Positions 41,139 through 51,091 of a DNA stretch of 64,000 nt are shown one piece after another. How positions within the stretch are numbered: position 1 is the stretch's first letter; the number at the start of each line of letters is the position of its first letter. The translations under genes were made by a program, and so were the position numbers. The DNA is from Streptomyces sp. RB17 (GTDB lineage: Bacteria; Actinomycetota; Actinomycetes; Streptomycetales; Streptomycetaceae): positions 868,001 to 932,000 of the forward strand of contig NZ_WEGL01000002.1 in the NCBI RefSeq assembly GCF_009604455.1, given 5' to 3'. Under the pieces are notes generated by a model. That model did no database searches. It had not been told where the DNA came from and saw only the letters and a program-made list of their open reading frames with translations.

Positions 41139-41746
41139 GCCGTACCCGCCACCAGCAGCGGGCGCAGCCAGGTCCGCGACAGCCGTGCGACGAGGCGGTC
41201 CGGCCGGCGGCGCAGGGCGATCATGGCAAGGAAGCCGACCAGCCCGCCGAGCGCCGCCCCCACGACGACGTCGTGCGGATAGTGCACCCCGACCCACACC
41301 CGGGAGGCCCCCATGGCGAGGGCGCACACCGAGGCGACGGCGCCCAGCCGACGGGAGACGAAGAACAGGGCGACCGCAGCGGCGAAGGCGACCGCGGTGT
41401 GATTGCTCGGGAACGCCCAGTCGCCCCGCGCGGGACACGCCTCCAGCGTGCGGAAGGCCAGGTGTCGGCACGGCCGGTCCTCGGCGACCAGCGGCTTCAC
41501 GGCGCTGTTCACGCCGAAGGCCACCACCACCGCCACCGGCACGGTGAGCGCCGTCACGGCCGCGTCCGCCCCGGCCCGGCGGGCCCGCCACCAGCCGGCG
41601 ACCATGAGCAGCGCGAACACCGCCAGGCCGTACGCCGACCACACGGCGATGATGCCGTCCAGCCAGCCGGGGGAGCGGTGGGCGAGATCCACCACGTCGA
41701 GGTAGAGGGGCCCGTCGACCGACGAGCCGGACAGAGCGGACGTCAT
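41135..41746 (-). CDS. PAP2 phosphatase (undecaprenyl-diphosphatase type), first of pair
   Basis: A 203-residue PAP2 membrane protein with VKPLVAEDRPCRHLAF (motif 1), DWAFPSNHTAVAFAAAVAL (motif 2) and VWVGVHYPHDVVVGAALGG (motif 3). The compact form resembles BcrC-type undecaprenyl-pyrophosphate phosphatases. It starts one base over the DedA stop (TGATG) and is itself overlapped by the next PAP2 gene. Tandem paralogous phosphatases behind DedA suggest turnover of lipid carrier at the outer membrane leaflet. Confidence 0.88.
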   Translation of the reverse strand: MTSALSGSSVDGPLYLDVVDLAHRSPGWLDGIIAVWSAYGLAVFALLMVAGWWRARRAGADAAVTALTVPVAVVVAFGVNSAVKPLVAEDRPCRHLAFRTLEACPARGDWAFPSNHTAVAFAAAVALFFVSRRLGAVASVCALAMGASRVWVGVHYPHDVVVGAALGGLVGFLAMIALRRRPDRLVARLSRTWLRPLLVAGTA

Positions 41747-42405
41747 CAGCGGGTCTCCCTGGCCGCCCTGCGGGAGCGCAGCACCTCGGCCGCGAGCGGC
41801 AGGAGGGAGACGACGACGATCAGCGCGATCATCGGCAGCAGGTACTTGTCGATGTTCGGGATCGACGAGCCCAGCGCGTATCCGGCGAGTGTGACACCGA
41901 GGCTCCACACGAGCCCGCCCGCCACCTGCCAGAGGGTGAAGGTTCGGGCCGGGACCTCGAGCGCGCCTGCCAGCGGGTTCAGCACCGTGCGCACCACCGG
42001 GATGAAGCGGGCCAGCACGATCGCCTTCGCGTGTCCGTACCGTTCCAGGAGTTCCTCGGCGCGCTGAGCGCCCTCGCGCAGCTTCACCGACCGGCTGCGG
42101 GCCAGCAGCGCGCCGCCCGCCTTCCGGCCGAGCAGGAACCCGCACTGGGCGCCTGCCAGCGCGCCGACGGCCGCCGCGACGAGCAGCGGCCCGAGCGAGA
42201 GGTGCACCCCGCTGTCGGAGCGGCCCGTGCACAACAGCCCCGCCGTGAACAGCAGGGAGTCCCCGGGCAGGAAGAACCCGATCAACAGGCCTGTCTCCGC
42301 GAAGAGCACCACGCCGACGCCGAGCACGCCGAAGGCGGCGAGCAGCGAATGGGCGTCGAGCACGTTGACCGCGAGCTGCGACGCCAGGTGTGGGGGAGTG
42401 GCCAT
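41746..42405 (-). CDS. DedA-family membrane protein
   Basis: A 219-residue DedA/SNARE-associated membrane protein: VLFAETGLLIGFFLPGDSLL (the E and FxPGD signature), AQCGFLLGRKAGG, and the Arg-containing VLARFIPVVRTVLNPLAGAL. Recent work on other bacteria links DedA proteins to undecaprenyl-phosphate recycling; the following two PAP2 genes fit this. It is the first gene of the five-gene operon, and two 18-bp dyads lie 67-103 bp upstream. Confidence 0.9.
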   Translation of the reverse strand: MATPPHLASQLAVNVLDAHSLLAAFGVLGVGVVLFAETGLLIGFFLPGDSLLFTAGLLCTGRSDSGVHLSLGPLLVAAAVGALAGAQCGFLLGRKAGGALLARSRSVKLREGAQRAEELLERYGHAKAIVLARFIPVVRTVLNPLAGALEVPARTFTLWQVAGGLVWSLGVTLAGYALGSSIPNIDKYLLPMIALIVVVSLLPLAAEVLRSRRAARETR

Positions 42406-42471
42406 CGCCGTACGCCCTTTCCATCGACTGTGACGTCGACGCGTACGTCGACTTCGGCTCCGACAAGATCC

Positions 42472-42508
42472 GACTACACATTTGTAGACGGTCTATCGAC
42501 CTGTAGAC
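42472..42508. promoter_or_regulatory. Tandem 18-bp dyads upstream of the DedA operon
   Basis: GACTACACATTTGTAGAC (42472-42489) and GTCTATCGACCTGTAGAC (42491-42508) are each imperfectly palindromic, end in the same TGTAGAC, and are 19 bp apart start-to-start (nearly two helical turns). Candidate site for the operon's own response regulator or for BlaI (TACA/TGTA halves). Confidence 0.55.
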
Positions 42509-42598
42509 GAACGGAGGGTGGCGAACGTTCCCGGGCTTTGCCTGTCCATTACCACTTTGTGACCGGCCGACTACATGGCCATGGTCATGATGGTCCGC

Positions 42599-42617
42599 GA
42601 AGGTAAGGCATGCCTTC
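42599..42617. promoter_or_regulatory. efeUO: DmdR/IdeR-like iron box upstream of efeUO
   Basis: GAAGGTAAGGCATGCCTTC agrees with the TTAGGTTAGGCTAACCTAA iron-box consensus at about 11 of 19 positions and has a perfect AAGGCATGCCTT palindrome core. It ends 27 bp before the start of the iron-transport gene. The match is modest, but the context supports it. Confidence 0.5.
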
Positions 42618-42644
42618 ACTAACTAACAGGGAGGGCAGCAGGGC

Positions 42645-44675
42645 ATGTGGGACGACGCGTTTCCGAGTTTCCTGATCGGACTCAGGGAGGGACTCGAAGC
42701 GGGACTGATCGTCTCCATCCTCGTGGCCACCCTGGTCCGCGCCGAGGCGCGCTCACGGCTGCCCCAGGTGTGGACCGGCGTCCTGGCCGCCGTCGCCGTG
42801 GCGATGAGCTTCGGCGCTGTGCTCACCTTCACCGCCGCTTCCATGCCGCAGACCGCCCAGGAGGCGTTCGGCGGCACCCTCAGCGTGATCGCGGTCGCGT
42901 TCGTCACCGCCATGGTCTTCTGGATGCGCCGCTCGGCCCGCAACCTCTCCGGCGAGCTGAAGGAGAAGGTGACCGGTGCCCTCGCCATGGGGTCCGGCAT
43001 GCTGATCCTCACCTCCTTCCTCGCGGTCGGCCGTGAGGGCCTGGAGACCGCCCTGTTCCTGTGGACCACGGCCCGCGCGGCCGGCGAGTCGGCCGGACCC
43101 CTGACCGGCGCCGCCATCGGCCTCGTCCTCGCGGCGGGCCTGTGCTGGGGCCTGTACCGGCGCGTGCTGAAGATCAACCTGACGAAGTTCTTCACCGCCA
43201 CCGGCGCCGTCCTGATCGTCATCGCGGCCGGTGTCCTCGGCTACGGCCTGCGCGATCTGCAGGAGGGCGGCGTACTGCCCGGGAAGAGCGCCTATGCGGT
43301 CGACCTCGCGAGCAGCGTCGACGCCGGCTCCTGGTACAGCACCCTGATCCAGGGTGTCCTCAACCTCACCCCGACCATGACCTGGCTCCAGGTGGTGGCG
43401 TACGTCGCCTACCTGGCCGTGGTGATGACCCTGTTCGTGCGCGGCGTGCGGACCACGGGTCCCAAGCCGGCGAAGGAGCGCACCGAGCGCGCGCCCAAGG
43501 CGGGCCGGACCGAGCGGCGCCGGCCGGTCTGGGTGGTGCCCGCCGCCGTCGTCGCCGTACCCGCCGTGATCGCCGGACTCGTCGTCGCACTCTCCCGGCC
43601 CAAGCCCGCCGGGGACCAGACCGTCGCCGTCTCCGAGACCGCGTGCGGCAAGGGCTTCACCGCGCCCAAGCCGGGCCGGCAGACCTTCCAGATGCAGAAC
43701 ACCGGCAGCAAGACGTCCGAGGTGTATCTGATCGACCCGTCGACCAGCGCGGTCTACGGCGAGATCGAGGGTCTGGCCCCCGGCACCACCCGTGACCTCG
43801 TCGCCACCGTCGCCGGCGGCACCTACGCCTGGCGCTGTGTCCCCACCGGCGGCAAGGCCGTCACCTCCAAGGCCGTCACCGTGAGCGGCGGCGGCGCGGC
43901 GACGCCGGTCGTCCCCGTCTCCGAACAGGACCTCACAGGCCCCCTGAAGGCGTACAGGACGTACGTCGAGCAGGGCCTGGACACCCTCGTCGGCCAGACC
44001 CGCACCCTGGACGACGACATCGAGCACAACCACCTCGACAAGGCCCGCACCGACTGGCTCACCGCCCACCGCACCTACGCCTCCCTCGGCGCCGCCTACG
44101 GCACCTTCGAGGACTACGACAAGAAGATCGACGGCCGGGCCGACGGACTCCCGGACGGCGAGCAGGACAAGGACTTCACCGGCTTCCTCCGCCTCGAGTA
44201 CGGCCTGTGGCACGGACAGCCCGCCAAGGACCTGACCGCCCCCGCGCGGCAGCTCGCCACGGACGCCGCAGGCCTGCGCAAGGCCTTCCCGTCCCAGGAC
44301 TTCGACCCCGGCGACCTGCCGCTGCGCGCGCACGAGATCCTGGAGAACACCCTCCAGTTCGAGCTGACCGGCGACACCGACGAGGGCAGCGGCACCAGCC
44401 TCGCCACCGCCGACGCCAACCTCTCCGGCACCCGCGAACTGCTCACCGTCCTCAGGCCACTGCTCACCAGCCGCTCGCCGAAGCTGCTCCCGACGGTCGA
44501 CGCGGACATCGCCCGCGTGCAGAAACTCCTGGACGCGGCCCACGACGGCAACCGCTGGACCCCCGTCGGGCAGCTCGCCCAGGCCGACCGGCAGCGCCTG
44601 AACGGCGCCACCGGCCAGCTGCTGGAAGACCTCGCCCCGATCCCGGACCTGCTCGAGATCCGGAAGTCCGCCTGA
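42645..44675 (+). CDS. efeUO: Iron permease/lipoprotein-like fusion (EfeU-EfeO)
   Basis: A 676-residue protein joining two parts of the Efe ferrous-iron system. Residues 1-270 are an FTR1-type permease with seven helices and the two iron-passing motifs REGLE at 14-18 and 130-134. A transmembrane helix (about 293-316) links to an extracytoplasmic cupredoxin-like domain ([20 protein letters not shown]) and an EfeO/imelysin-like domain ([35 protein letters not shown]). In E. coli these are separate proteins. AGGGAGG precedes ATG at 42645. EfeB follows, and an iron box lies upstream. Confidence 0.9.
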   Translation: MWDDAFPSFLIGLREGLEAGLIVSILVATLVRAEARSRLPQVWTGVLAAVAVAMSFGAVLTFTAASMPQTAQEAFGGTLSVIAVAFVTAMVFWMRRSARNLSGELKEKVTGALAMGSGMLILTSFLAVGREGLETALFLWTTARAAGESAGPLTGAAIGLVLAAGLCWGLYRRVLKINLTKFFTATGAVLIVIAAGVLGYGLRDLQEGGVLPGKSAYAVDLASSVDAGSWYSTLIQGVLNLTPTMTWLQVVAYVAYLAVVMTLFVRGVRTTGPKPAKERTERAPKAGRTERRRPVWVVPAAVVAVPAVIAGLVVALSRPKPAGDQTVAVSETACGKGFTAPKPGRQTFQMQNTGSKTSEVYLIDPSTSAVYGEIEGLAPGTTRDLVATVAGGTYAWRCVPTGGKAVTSKAVTVSGGGAATPVVPVSEQDLTGPLKAYRTYVEQGLDTLVGQTRTLDDDIEHNHLDKARTDWLTAHRTYASLGAAYGTFEDYDKKIDGRADGLPDGEQDKDFTGFLRLEYGLWHGQPAKDLTAPARQLATDAAGLRKAFPSQDFDPGDLPLRAHEILENTLQFELTGDTDEGSGTSLATADANLSGTRELLTVLRPLLTSRSPKLLPTVDADIARVQKLLDAAHDGNRWTPVGQLAQADRQRLNGATGQLLEDLAPIPDLLEIRKSA

Positions 44676-44731
44676 TGCCCGAAGCCTGCCCGATGACCTC
44701 CGCCCACCCGCACCCCGAAGGGACCCCTGCG

Positions 44732-46003
44732 ATGTCCACTGCCGAACCGTCGGCCTGCCCCGTCGGCCCCGCCCGCCGCTCGTTCGTGCGGACCGCGCTG
44801 GGCGCCGGTGCCGCCACAGCGGTGCTGGCCGGCGGCGGCTTCGCCCTCGGCGAGAGCGGCGGCACCGCGCAGGCAGGGCCGGCGCATCCCGACGGCACCG
44901 CGAAGGTCCCCTTCCACGGCGCCCACCAGGCCGGGATCGTCACCCCGGCACCGGCCGCCGCCACCTTCGTCTCCCTGGACGTCATCGCCGACGACCGCAA
45001 GGGCCTGACCGAGCTGCTGAAGACCATCACCGAGCGGGCCCGCTTCCTCGCCTCCGGCGGCGCCCCCACCGACCTGGGCGTCGGCGCGCCGCCCTCCGAC
45101 AACGGCATCCTCGGCCCGGAGGTCCCCTCCGACGGCCTCACCGTCACCCTCGGCGTCGGCGCCTCCCTCTTCGACGACCGCTACGGCCTCGCCAAGGCCA
45201 GGCCCGCCCGGCTCACCCCGATGCGGACCTTCCCCAACGACAACCTGAACCCGGCCGAGTGCCACGGCGACCTGTCCCTGCAGATATGCGCCCAGAGCCA
45301 GGACACCGTGCTGCACGCGCTGCGCGACATAGCACGGCACACCCGCGGCGCCATGCAGATCAAGTGGCGCGTCGACGGCTTCCAGAACGCCCCGCGCCCC
45401 ACCGGCGCCCAGCGCAACCTCCTCGGCTTCAAGGACGGCATCGCCAACCCGGACGTCACCTCCGCGCGCGAGACGGACAAGCTGATCTGGGTCGGCGACG
45501 GCCAGGGCGAGCCCGCCTGGACCCAGGGCGGCAGCTACCAGGTCATCCGGATCATCCGGATGCTGGTCGAGTTCTGGGACCGGGTCTCGCTCACCGAGCA
45601 GGAGAAGATGTTCGGCCGCCGCAAGGACACCGGCGCCCCGCTCGACGGCGCCAAGGAGACCGACATCCCGAACTACGCCAAGGACCCGCACGGCACCGCG
45701 ATCCCGCTGGACGCCCACATCCGCCTCGCCAACCCGCGCAAGGCCTCGACCGACAGCTCCCGCATCCTGCGCCGCGGCTACAACTACGACCGGGGCGTGG
45801 ACAACGTCGGCAACCTCGACATGGGCCTCGTCTTCTGCTGCTACAACCAGGACGTCAAGCGCCAGTTCGAGGCCGTGCAGACCCGGCTCATCGACGAGCC
45901 CCTGGTCGACTACATCTCCCCGACGGGCGGCGGCTACTTCTTCGCCCTGCCCGGCGTCCGGGACACCCGGGACTGGCTGGGCCGGGGGATGCTCTCCGCC
46001 TGA
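44732..46003 (+). CDS. efeB: Deferrochelatase/Dyp-type peroxidase EfeB
   Basis: A 423-residue Tat-exported haem peroxidase. The Tat motif is [15 protein letters not shown]. The Dyp signature GFKDGIANP carries distal Asp235; the haem-binding His329 is in [10 protein letters not shown], followed by [11 protein letters not shown] with the distal Arg. It probably oxidises ferrous iron or removes iron from haem for the adjacent permease. GAAGGGA lies eight bases before the ATG at 44732. It starts 56 bp after efeUO, so both are one operon. Confidence 0.92.
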   Translation: MSTAEPSACPVGPARRSFVRTALGAGAATAVLAGGGFALGESGGTAQAGPAHPDGTAKVPFHGAHQAGIVTPAPAAATFVSLDVIADDRKGLTELLKTITERARFLASGGAPTDLGVGAPPSDNGILGPEVPSDGLTVTLGVGASLFDDRYGLAKARPARLTPMRTFPNDNLNPAECHGDLSLQICAQSQDTVLHALRDIARHTRGAMQIKWRVDGFQNAPRPTGAQRNLLGFKDGIANPDVTSARETDKLIWVGDGQGEPAWTQGGSYQVIRIIRMLVEFWDRVSLTEQEKMFGRRKDTGAPLDGAKETDIPNYAKDPHGTAIPLDAHIRLANPRKASTDSSRILRRGYNYDRGVDNVGNLDMGLVFCCYNQDVKRQFEAVQTRLIDEPLVDYISPTGGGYFFALPGVRDTRDWLGRGMLSA

Positions 46004-46021
46004 CCCACACCGTCGGGCTTA

Positions 46022-46038
46022 TTGCGTATTGGTTGCAG
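46022..46038. promoter_or_regulatory. Nur-box-like element before the nickel permease
   Basis: TTGCGT-ATTGG-TTGCAG fits the Nur consensus tTGCaa-N5-ttGCAA (as I recall it for Streptomyces nickel-uptake promoters) at the conserved TTGC of both halves. It lies 63-79 bp upstream of a nickel/cobalt permease start, in an AT-rich spot. Confidence 0.55.
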
Positions 46039-46100
46039 GTGCGGTTGGATGGCACAAGGCGCAAGGCTGTGTTGTGCCGCCGTACCCGTACCACCGAAGG

Positions 46101-47270
46101 ATGACCCACCCGATGACGGCCGCACCCGGTTCCGCTCCGTCCCGCCCCGCCCAGGCCGACGCCAAGCGCTCGGCCTGGCGCCGTGTCCGCGGCTCCATGA
46201 CACGGCAGGAGTGGATCAGGGTCGGCGGGATGGCCGGTTTCGTCCTCGCGCTGCACGTCATCGGCTGGGGCACCCTGGTCGGCATCATCGCGCCGCAGCA
46301 CTTCAGCGTGGGCAAGGAATCCTTCGGTATCGGCATCGGCGTGACCGCCTACACCCTCGGCATGCGCCACGCCTTCGACGCCGACCACATCGCCGCGATC
46401 GACAACACCACCCGCAAGCTGATGGGTGCGGGACAGCGCCCGCTGTCGGTCGGCTTCTGGTTCTCCCTCGGCCACTCCAGCATCGTCTTCGGCTTCTGCC
46501 TGCTGCTCTCGCTCGGCATGAAGACCCTCGCCGGACCGGTCCGCGCCGACAACTCGCATCTGCACGAGGTGACCGGCCTGATCGGTACGACGGTCTCCGG
46601 CACCTTCCTCTACCTCATCGCCGGCATCAACCTCGTCATCCTGGCCGGCATCTGGAAGGTCTTCCGGCAGATGCGCTCCGGCGCCTACGACGAGGCCGCC
46701 CTGGAGACGCAGCTGAACAACCGCGGCTTCATGAACCGCCTGCTCGGCCGGGTCACCGGCTCGATCAGCAAGCCCTGGCAGATGTACCCGCTGGGCCTGC
46801 TGTTCGGCCTCGGCTTCGACACCGTCACGGAGATCGCCCTGCTGGTCCTCGCCGGCTCCGGTGCCGCCTCCGGCCTGCCCTGGTACGCCATCCTCTGCCT
46901 GCCCGTCCTCTTCGCGGCCGGCATGTCCCTGCTGGACACCATCGACGGCTCGTTCATGAACTTCGCCTACGAATGGGCGTTCTCCAAGCCGGTCCGCAAG
47001 GTCTACTACAACCTCACCATCACCGGCCTGTCCGTCGCCGTCGCCCTGATCATCGGCACCGTCGAGCTCCTCGGCCTCCTCGCCGACAAGCTCGGCCTGC
47101 ACGGCGCCTTCTGGGACTGGATCTCCGGCCTCGACCTCAACACCGTCGGCTTCGTCATCGTCGGCCTGTTCTTCGCCACCTGGGCGGTCGCCCTGCTGGT
47201 GTGGAAGGCGGGCCGGATCGAGGAGAAGTGGACGGAGGGCCTGGCCACGGCGGAGCAGCCGGGGTCCTGA
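46101..47270 (+). CDS. HoxN/HupN/NixA-family nickel/cobalt transporter
   Basis: A 389-residue NiCoT permease of eight helices. The signature RHAFDADHIAAIDNTTRKLM contains the metal-binding HxxxxDH motif, with the second signature LGHSSIVF, and LGFDTVTEIALLVLAGSG. It imports Ni2+ or Co2+. The ATG at 46101 directly follows GAAGG; the ATG at 46113 is better spaced from it. A Nur-box-like site lies upstream. It is separated from efeB by 97 bp and probably has its own promoter. Confidence 0.9.
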   Translation: MTHPMTAAPGSAPSRPAQADAKRSAWRRVRGSMTRQEWIRVGGMAGFVLALHVIGWGTLVGIIAPQHFSVGKESFGIGIGVTAYTLGMRHAFDADHIAAIDNTTRKLMGAGQRPLSVGFWFSLGHSSIVFGFCLLLSLGMKTLAGPVRADNSHLHEVTGLIGTTVSGTFLYLIAGINLVILAGIWKVFRQMRSGAYDEAALETQLNNRGFMNRLLGRVTGSISKPWQMYPLGLLFGLGFDTVTEIALLVLAGSGAASGLPWYAILCLPVLFAAGMSLLDTIDGSFMNFAYEWAFSKPVRKVYYNLTITGLSVAVALIIGTVELLGLLADKLGLHGAFWDWISGLDLNTVGFVIVGLFFATWAVALLVWKAGRIEEKWTEGLATAEQPGS

Positions 47271-47339
47271 CCGGGGATTGGCCGCCCGCTTCCGGGAAAC
47301 GCGGACCGGGACCGCCCGCGAGTCCAGAGGGAGGCGACC

Positions 47340-47816
47340 ATGAGCGACCAGCAGTCCGAGCAGACCCCGATGGCCGACGACGCCTACCAGCCCACCGGCA
47401 CCAACGAGGAACAGCAGGACGCCGCCCCTCTGGACCCCCAGGACGCGGTCGACGAGCGCACCTACGACGACGTCCTCGACGAGGGCTACTCCCCGCCGGA
47501 ACGCCCCCTGGCCGTCACCAAGCAGGGCACCACGGCGAGCGAGCAGCAAGCCGGGGAGACCCTGGACGAACGCCTGGCCCAGGAGGTCCCGGACGCCCAG
47601 CCGCCGGCGGGCGACGACATCGGCGACCTGCCCGGCGGAGAGGGCGAACCGGTCGACCCCGAGGCGGGCGATGCCCGCGCGGGCCGCCTGGTCGCCCCGG
47701 ACGAGGGCGCGCACCCCGACACCACCAAGGAGGAGATCGCGGGGGACGTCGGCGTGGACGGAGGAGCGGCGGGCGCCGAGGAAGCGGCCGTACACGTGGT
47801 GGACGAGAAAACCTGA
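47340..47816 (+). CDS. DUF5709-like acidic hypothetical protein
   Basis: A 158-residue very acidic, low-hydrophobicity protein: LDPQDAVDERTYDDVLDEGY, SPPERPLAVTKQGTTASEQQ and GETLDERLAQEVPD, then RLVAPDEGAHPDTTKEEIA. The pattern is that of DUF5709 proteins common in actinomycetes, whose function I do not know. GGGAGG lies five bases before the ATG. It converges with the transhydrogenase gene across a dispersed repeat. Confidence 0.75.
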   Translation: MSDQQSEQTPMADDAYQPTGTNEEQQDAAPLDPQDAVDERTYDDVLDEGYSPPERPLAVTKQGTTASEQQAGETLDERLAQEVPDAQPPAGDDIGDLPGGEGEPVDPEAGDARAGRLVAPDEGAHPDTTKEEIAGDVGVDGGAAGAEEAAVHVVDEKT

Positions 47817-47840
47817 GCCTCCCGGCCGGGGGAACCGGTC

Positions 47841-47900
47841 CCACCCCAGGAGCGCGGGGAACTGCGCGACCAGCCCACGACGACCCCGCACCCGGCGTCG
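47841..47900. repeat. Dispersed intergenic repeat, copy 2
   Basis: Contains GCGCGGGGAACTGCGCGACC, AGCCCACGACGA and CCGCACCCGGCG, matching copies at 1311 and (inverted) 50633. It fills most of the 99-bp gap between convergent genes. Confidence 0.65.
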
Positions 47901-47915
47901 AAGAGCGACCCAGAA

Positions 47916-49322
47916 CTACCCCAACCGGTCCACCTGGCGCAGCCGATTCGTCGCGTCCAGCGCCGCGACCTTGTACGACTCGGCCAGGGTCGGATAGTTG
48001 AACACCGCGTCCACCAGGTAGTCCACCGTCCCGCCGCACCCCATCACCGACTGCCCGATGTGAATCAGCTCCGTCGCCCCGGAGCCGAAGCAGTGCACCC
48101 CGAGCAGCGTGCGGTCCACAGGAGAGACCAGCAGCTTCAGCATGCCGTGCGAGTCCCCGATGATCTGCCCGCGGGCCAGCTCCCGGTACCGGGCCAGCCC
48201 CACCTCGAACGGCACCCGGTCCTCGGTCAGCTGGTCCTCGGTCCGCCCGACGAAGCTGATCTCCGGGATGGTGTAGATCCCGATGGGCTGCAGACGGTGC
48301 ATCCGCGCGGCCGGCTCCCCGCACGCGTGGTACGCCGCCGCCCGGCCCTGCTCCATCGAGGTCGCCGCGAGCGCCGGGAAGCCGATGACGTCACCGACGG
48401 CGTAGATGTGCGGCACCTCGGTGCGGTAGTGCTCGTCCACCGTGATCCGGCCCCGCGCGTCCGCCGCCAACCCGGCCCGCTCCAGGTCGAGTTCGTCGGT
48501 GAGGCCCTGCCGACCCGCCGAGTACATCACCGTGTCCGCCGGGATCTTCTTGCCGCTCTCCAGCACGGTCAGGGTGCCCCGCGGATGGCGTTCGACGGCG
48601 GCCACGGTCTCGCCGAACCGGAAGGTGACGGCCAGATCCCGCAGGTGGTACTTGAGCGACTCCACGATCTCGACGTCGCACAGGTCCAGCATCCCGGGGC
48701 GCTTCTCCACCACCGTCACCTTGCTGCCCAGCGCGGCGAACATGCTCGCGTACTCCATGCCGATCACGCCGGCACCCACGATCACCATGGACCGCGGCAC
48801 CCGCTCCAGTGAGAGCACGTTGTCGGAGTCCATGATCGTCCGCCCGTCGAACTCGACCGTGTCCGGTCGGGCCGGCCGGGTGCCGGTGGCGATGACGATG
48901 TGCCCGGCGCTCAGCCGCCGTTCCCGGCCGGAGACCTCCGACAGCGCGACGGTGTGCGGGTCGGCGAAGCGGGCCGTGCCGGCGTACACGGTCACCTGGT
49001 TGCGGGAGAGCTGGCTGCGCACGACGTCCACCTCGCGGCCGACCACGTGCCGGGTGCGCGCGGTCAGATCGGCGACGGTGATGTCGTCCTTCAGCCGGTA
49101 GCTCTGCCCGTACAGATCGCGCTGGGTGAGACCGGTCAGGTACAGCACCGCCTCGCGCAGGGTCTTGGAAGGGATGGTTCCGGTGTGCAGGGAGACCCCG
49201 CCGAGCATGTCGGGGCGGTCGACCACGGCGACCCGGCGGCCCAGCTTGGCCGCGGCGATGGCGGCCTTCTGACCGCCGGGTCCGGATCCGATGACGAGCA
49301 TGTCGAAGTCGAAGTCGGGCAC
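47916..49322 (-). CDS. sthA: Soluble pyridine nucleotide transhydrogenase (Si-specific)
   Basis: A 468-residue flavoprotein of the dihydrolipoamide-dehydrogenase fold: FAD motif [22 protein letters not shown]-binding [17 protein letters not shown] and the C-terminal dimerisation interface (TDEDRVPF-like region, [17 protein letters not shown]). At the redox site the disulfide cysteines are absent ([18 protein letters not shown]), as in SthA transhydrogenases. It interconverts NADPH and NADH. GTG at 49322 is the start giving the family length. It is divergent from the molybdenum-oxidase gene. Confidence 0.9.
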   Translation of the reverse strand: MPDFDFDMLVIGSGPGGQKAAIAAAKLGRRVAVVDRPDMLGGVSLHTGTIPSKTLREAVLYLTGLTQRDLYGQSYRLKDDITVADLTARTRHVVGREVDVVRSQLSRNQVTVYAGTARFADPHTVALSEVSGRERRLSAGHIVIATGTRPARPDTVEFDGRTIMDSDNVLSLERVPRSMVIVGAGVIGMEYASMFAALGSKVTVVEKRPGMLDLCDVEIVESLKYHLRDLAVTFRFGETVAAVERHPRGTLTVLESGKKIPADTVMYSAGRQGLTDELDLERAGLAADARGRITVDEHYRTEVPHIYAVGDVIGFPALAATSMEQGRAAAYHACGEPAARMHRLQPIGIYTIPEISFVGRTEDQLTEDRVPFEVGLARYRELARGQIIGDSHGMLKLLVSPVDRTLLGVHCFGSGATELIHIGQSVMGCGGTVDYLVDAVFNYPTLAESYKVAALDATNRLRQVDRLG

Positions 49323-49479
49323 CCTCGGAAGTCTGTCAGCCCCCCGGCCCGCTCCGGAAGGGATCGCCGCCGTCGAAATCCCCGGAGCCGCACAGGAGTT
49401 GCCGTCGGCGTGCGCACTGCCCGCCGCACCGGCGTCCGCCCTCCTCGCCGCACCGGCGTCCCGGGAGGACAATGACGCC

Positions 49480-50613
49480 ATGGGTCAGCGACCCGGCGAC
49501 GTCAGCTCCCCCGCCCGGCAGGCCGGTCCCGGCGAGGGGATCGGCGCCGACGAACTCGCGCTCGCCACCCGCAACCACGGTCTGCCCCTGGAGGCGCTGC
49601 GGTACGACGTCACCCCGCCCGGACTGCACTACGTCCTCACGCACTACGACATCCCGTACGTGCCGAACCCCGGGGCCTGGCGGCTCACCGTCGACGGCCG
49701 GGTCCGCGCCCCGCTCGACCTGTCCCTCGCCGACCTGCACTCGTTCCCGCAGGTCACCACCCGGGTGACCGTGGAGTGCGCGGGCAACGGCCGGGCCCTG
49801 CTCAGCCCCCGGCCGGTCAGCCAGCCCTGGCTGGTGGAGGCCGTCGGCACCGCCGACTGGACCGGCGTGCCGCTCGGGCTGCTGCTCGCCGAGGCGGGCG
49901 CGGACCCGGCGGCCGCCGACGTCGTCTTCACCGGCGCCGATCACGGCGTCGAGCGGGGCGTCGAGCAGGACTACCAGCGCGCGCTCCCCCTGGCCGTCGC
50001 CGTCGGCGACGATCCGGCGGTGCTGGTCGCCACCGCGATGAACGGCGCGCCGCTGCCCCCGCAGCACGGCCGGCCGCTCCGGCTGATCGTGCCCGGCTGG
50101 TACGGCATGGCGCATGTGAAGTGGCTCCGCACGGTCACCGTCAGCGACGTACCGTTCACGGGCTTCCAGCAAGCGGTCGCCTACCGGATCCGGCGCACCG
50201 CCGACGAGGAGGGCGAGCCGGTCACCCGGATCGCGCCGCGCGCGCTGCTCGTGCCGCCCGGCTTTCCCGACTTCATGTCCCGCACGCGGGTGGTCCGGCC
50301 GGGGCCGGTGCGGCTCTTCGGCCGTGCCTGGTCCGGGCAGGCGCCCGTGTCCTCGGTGGAGATCAGCACGGACGGCGGCGCGAGCTGGGAGCCGGCTGTC
50401 CTCGCCCCGGTCGTGGCCGGGCGGCGATGGGCGTGGCGGGCCTGGCGCCACGACTGGCACGCGGCGCCCGGCGAGTACGCGATGGGCGCGCGGGCGCATG
50501 ACGGCGTCGGTGGTGCCCAGCCCCTCGAGCAGCGCTGGAACCGAGGTGGCTTCGCCAACAACGCCGTGCGCTTCGTGCGGGTGGTCTGTGTGGACGACGG
50601 CCCCTCGCCGTAG
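49480..50613 (+). CDS. Sulfite-oxidase-family molybdopterin enzyme
   Basis: A 377-residue protein of the sulfite oxidase/YedY-like class. The Mo-pterin cysteine is Cys100 in TVECAGNGR, followed by [18 protein letters not shown] and [22 protein letters not shown] and a C-terminal Ig-like dimerisation domain ([18 protein letters not shown]) complete it. No signal peptide is seen and no haem domain, so the electron acceptor is unknown. GGGAGG lies 11 bases before the ATG at 49480. Confidence 0.88.
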   Translation: MGQRPGDVSSPARQAGPGEGIGADELALATRNHGLPLEALRYDVTPPGLHYVLTHYDIPYVPNPGAWRLTVDGRVRAPLDLSLADLHSFPQVTTRVTVECAGNGRALLSPRPVSQPWLVEAVGTADWTGVPLGLLLAEAGADPAAADVVFTGADHGVERGVEQDYQRALPLAVAVGDDPAVLVATAMNGAPLPPQHGRPLRLIVPGWYGMAHVKWLRTVTVSDVPFTGFQQAVAYRIRRTADEEGEPVTRIAPRALLVPPGFPDFMSRTRVVRPGPVRLFGRAWSGQAPVSSVEISTDGGASWEPAVLAPVVAGRRWAWRAWRHDWHAAPGEYAMGARAHDGVGGAQPLEQRWNRGGFANNAVRFVRVVCVDDGPSP

Positions 50614-50632
50614 GTGCCCATGCCGTACGTCG

Positions 50633-50685
50633 GGGCGCGGGTCGTGCGTGGTGGTGCGCGCAGTTCCCCGCGCCCTTGGGTCGGT
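50633..50685. repeat. Dispersed intergenic repeat, copy 3 (inverted)
   Basis: Inverted copy of the elements at 1311 and 47841 (GCGCGCAGTTCCCCGCGCCC and flanks), between convergent genes. Confidence 0.6.
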
Positions 50686-50731
50686 CGTTCCGCCCCCGTC
50701 GAAAAGAAGCTCTCGGTTTCCCCGGACCGCC

Positions 50732-50938
50732 CTACGGCATCAGCCTCTCGATGGCTGTCGGGCCCTCCTTCTCCATCTTGCGGCGGGCCCAGTCGAGGTT
50801 CTTCGGTGTGACGTCCCTGCCCGCCGCCATCACCAGGTCCTCCGGGGTGACATCCCTGGAGGGTGCGGAGTGGAGCAGGGCGTCCGGGGTGCAGTGGTCG
50901 TCGGACGACCGGGATTCTTCCGGCTTGATGGTCGACAT
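50732..50938 (-). CDS. Small hypothetical protein (68 aa)
   Basis: MSTIKPEESRSSDDHCTPDA leads to two related phrases, SRDVTPEDLVMAAG and GRDVTPKNLDWARRKMEKEG, which look like a short internal repeat. It has no transmembrane or catalytic motif. GGAGGAGG precedes the ATG at an ideal spacing. I recognise no function. It is divergent from the GH15 gene. Confidence 0.65.
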   Translation of the reverse strand: MSTIKPEESRSSDDHCTPDALLHSAPSRDVTPEDLVMAAGRDVTPKNLDWARRKMEKEGPTAIERLMP

Positions 50939-51091
50939 GATGCCTCCTCCTCGGTCCGGATGACCGCATCCGTGCCGGTGCCGCCGAACGGGGCACACTC
51001 TCACCATTCCCCGCAGCGCCTTCCCACGCCACCGGAGAGCACACCCTCCTAAGCTGGAAATCAGTTCGCACCCCTCACCGGGAGGCCGTAG

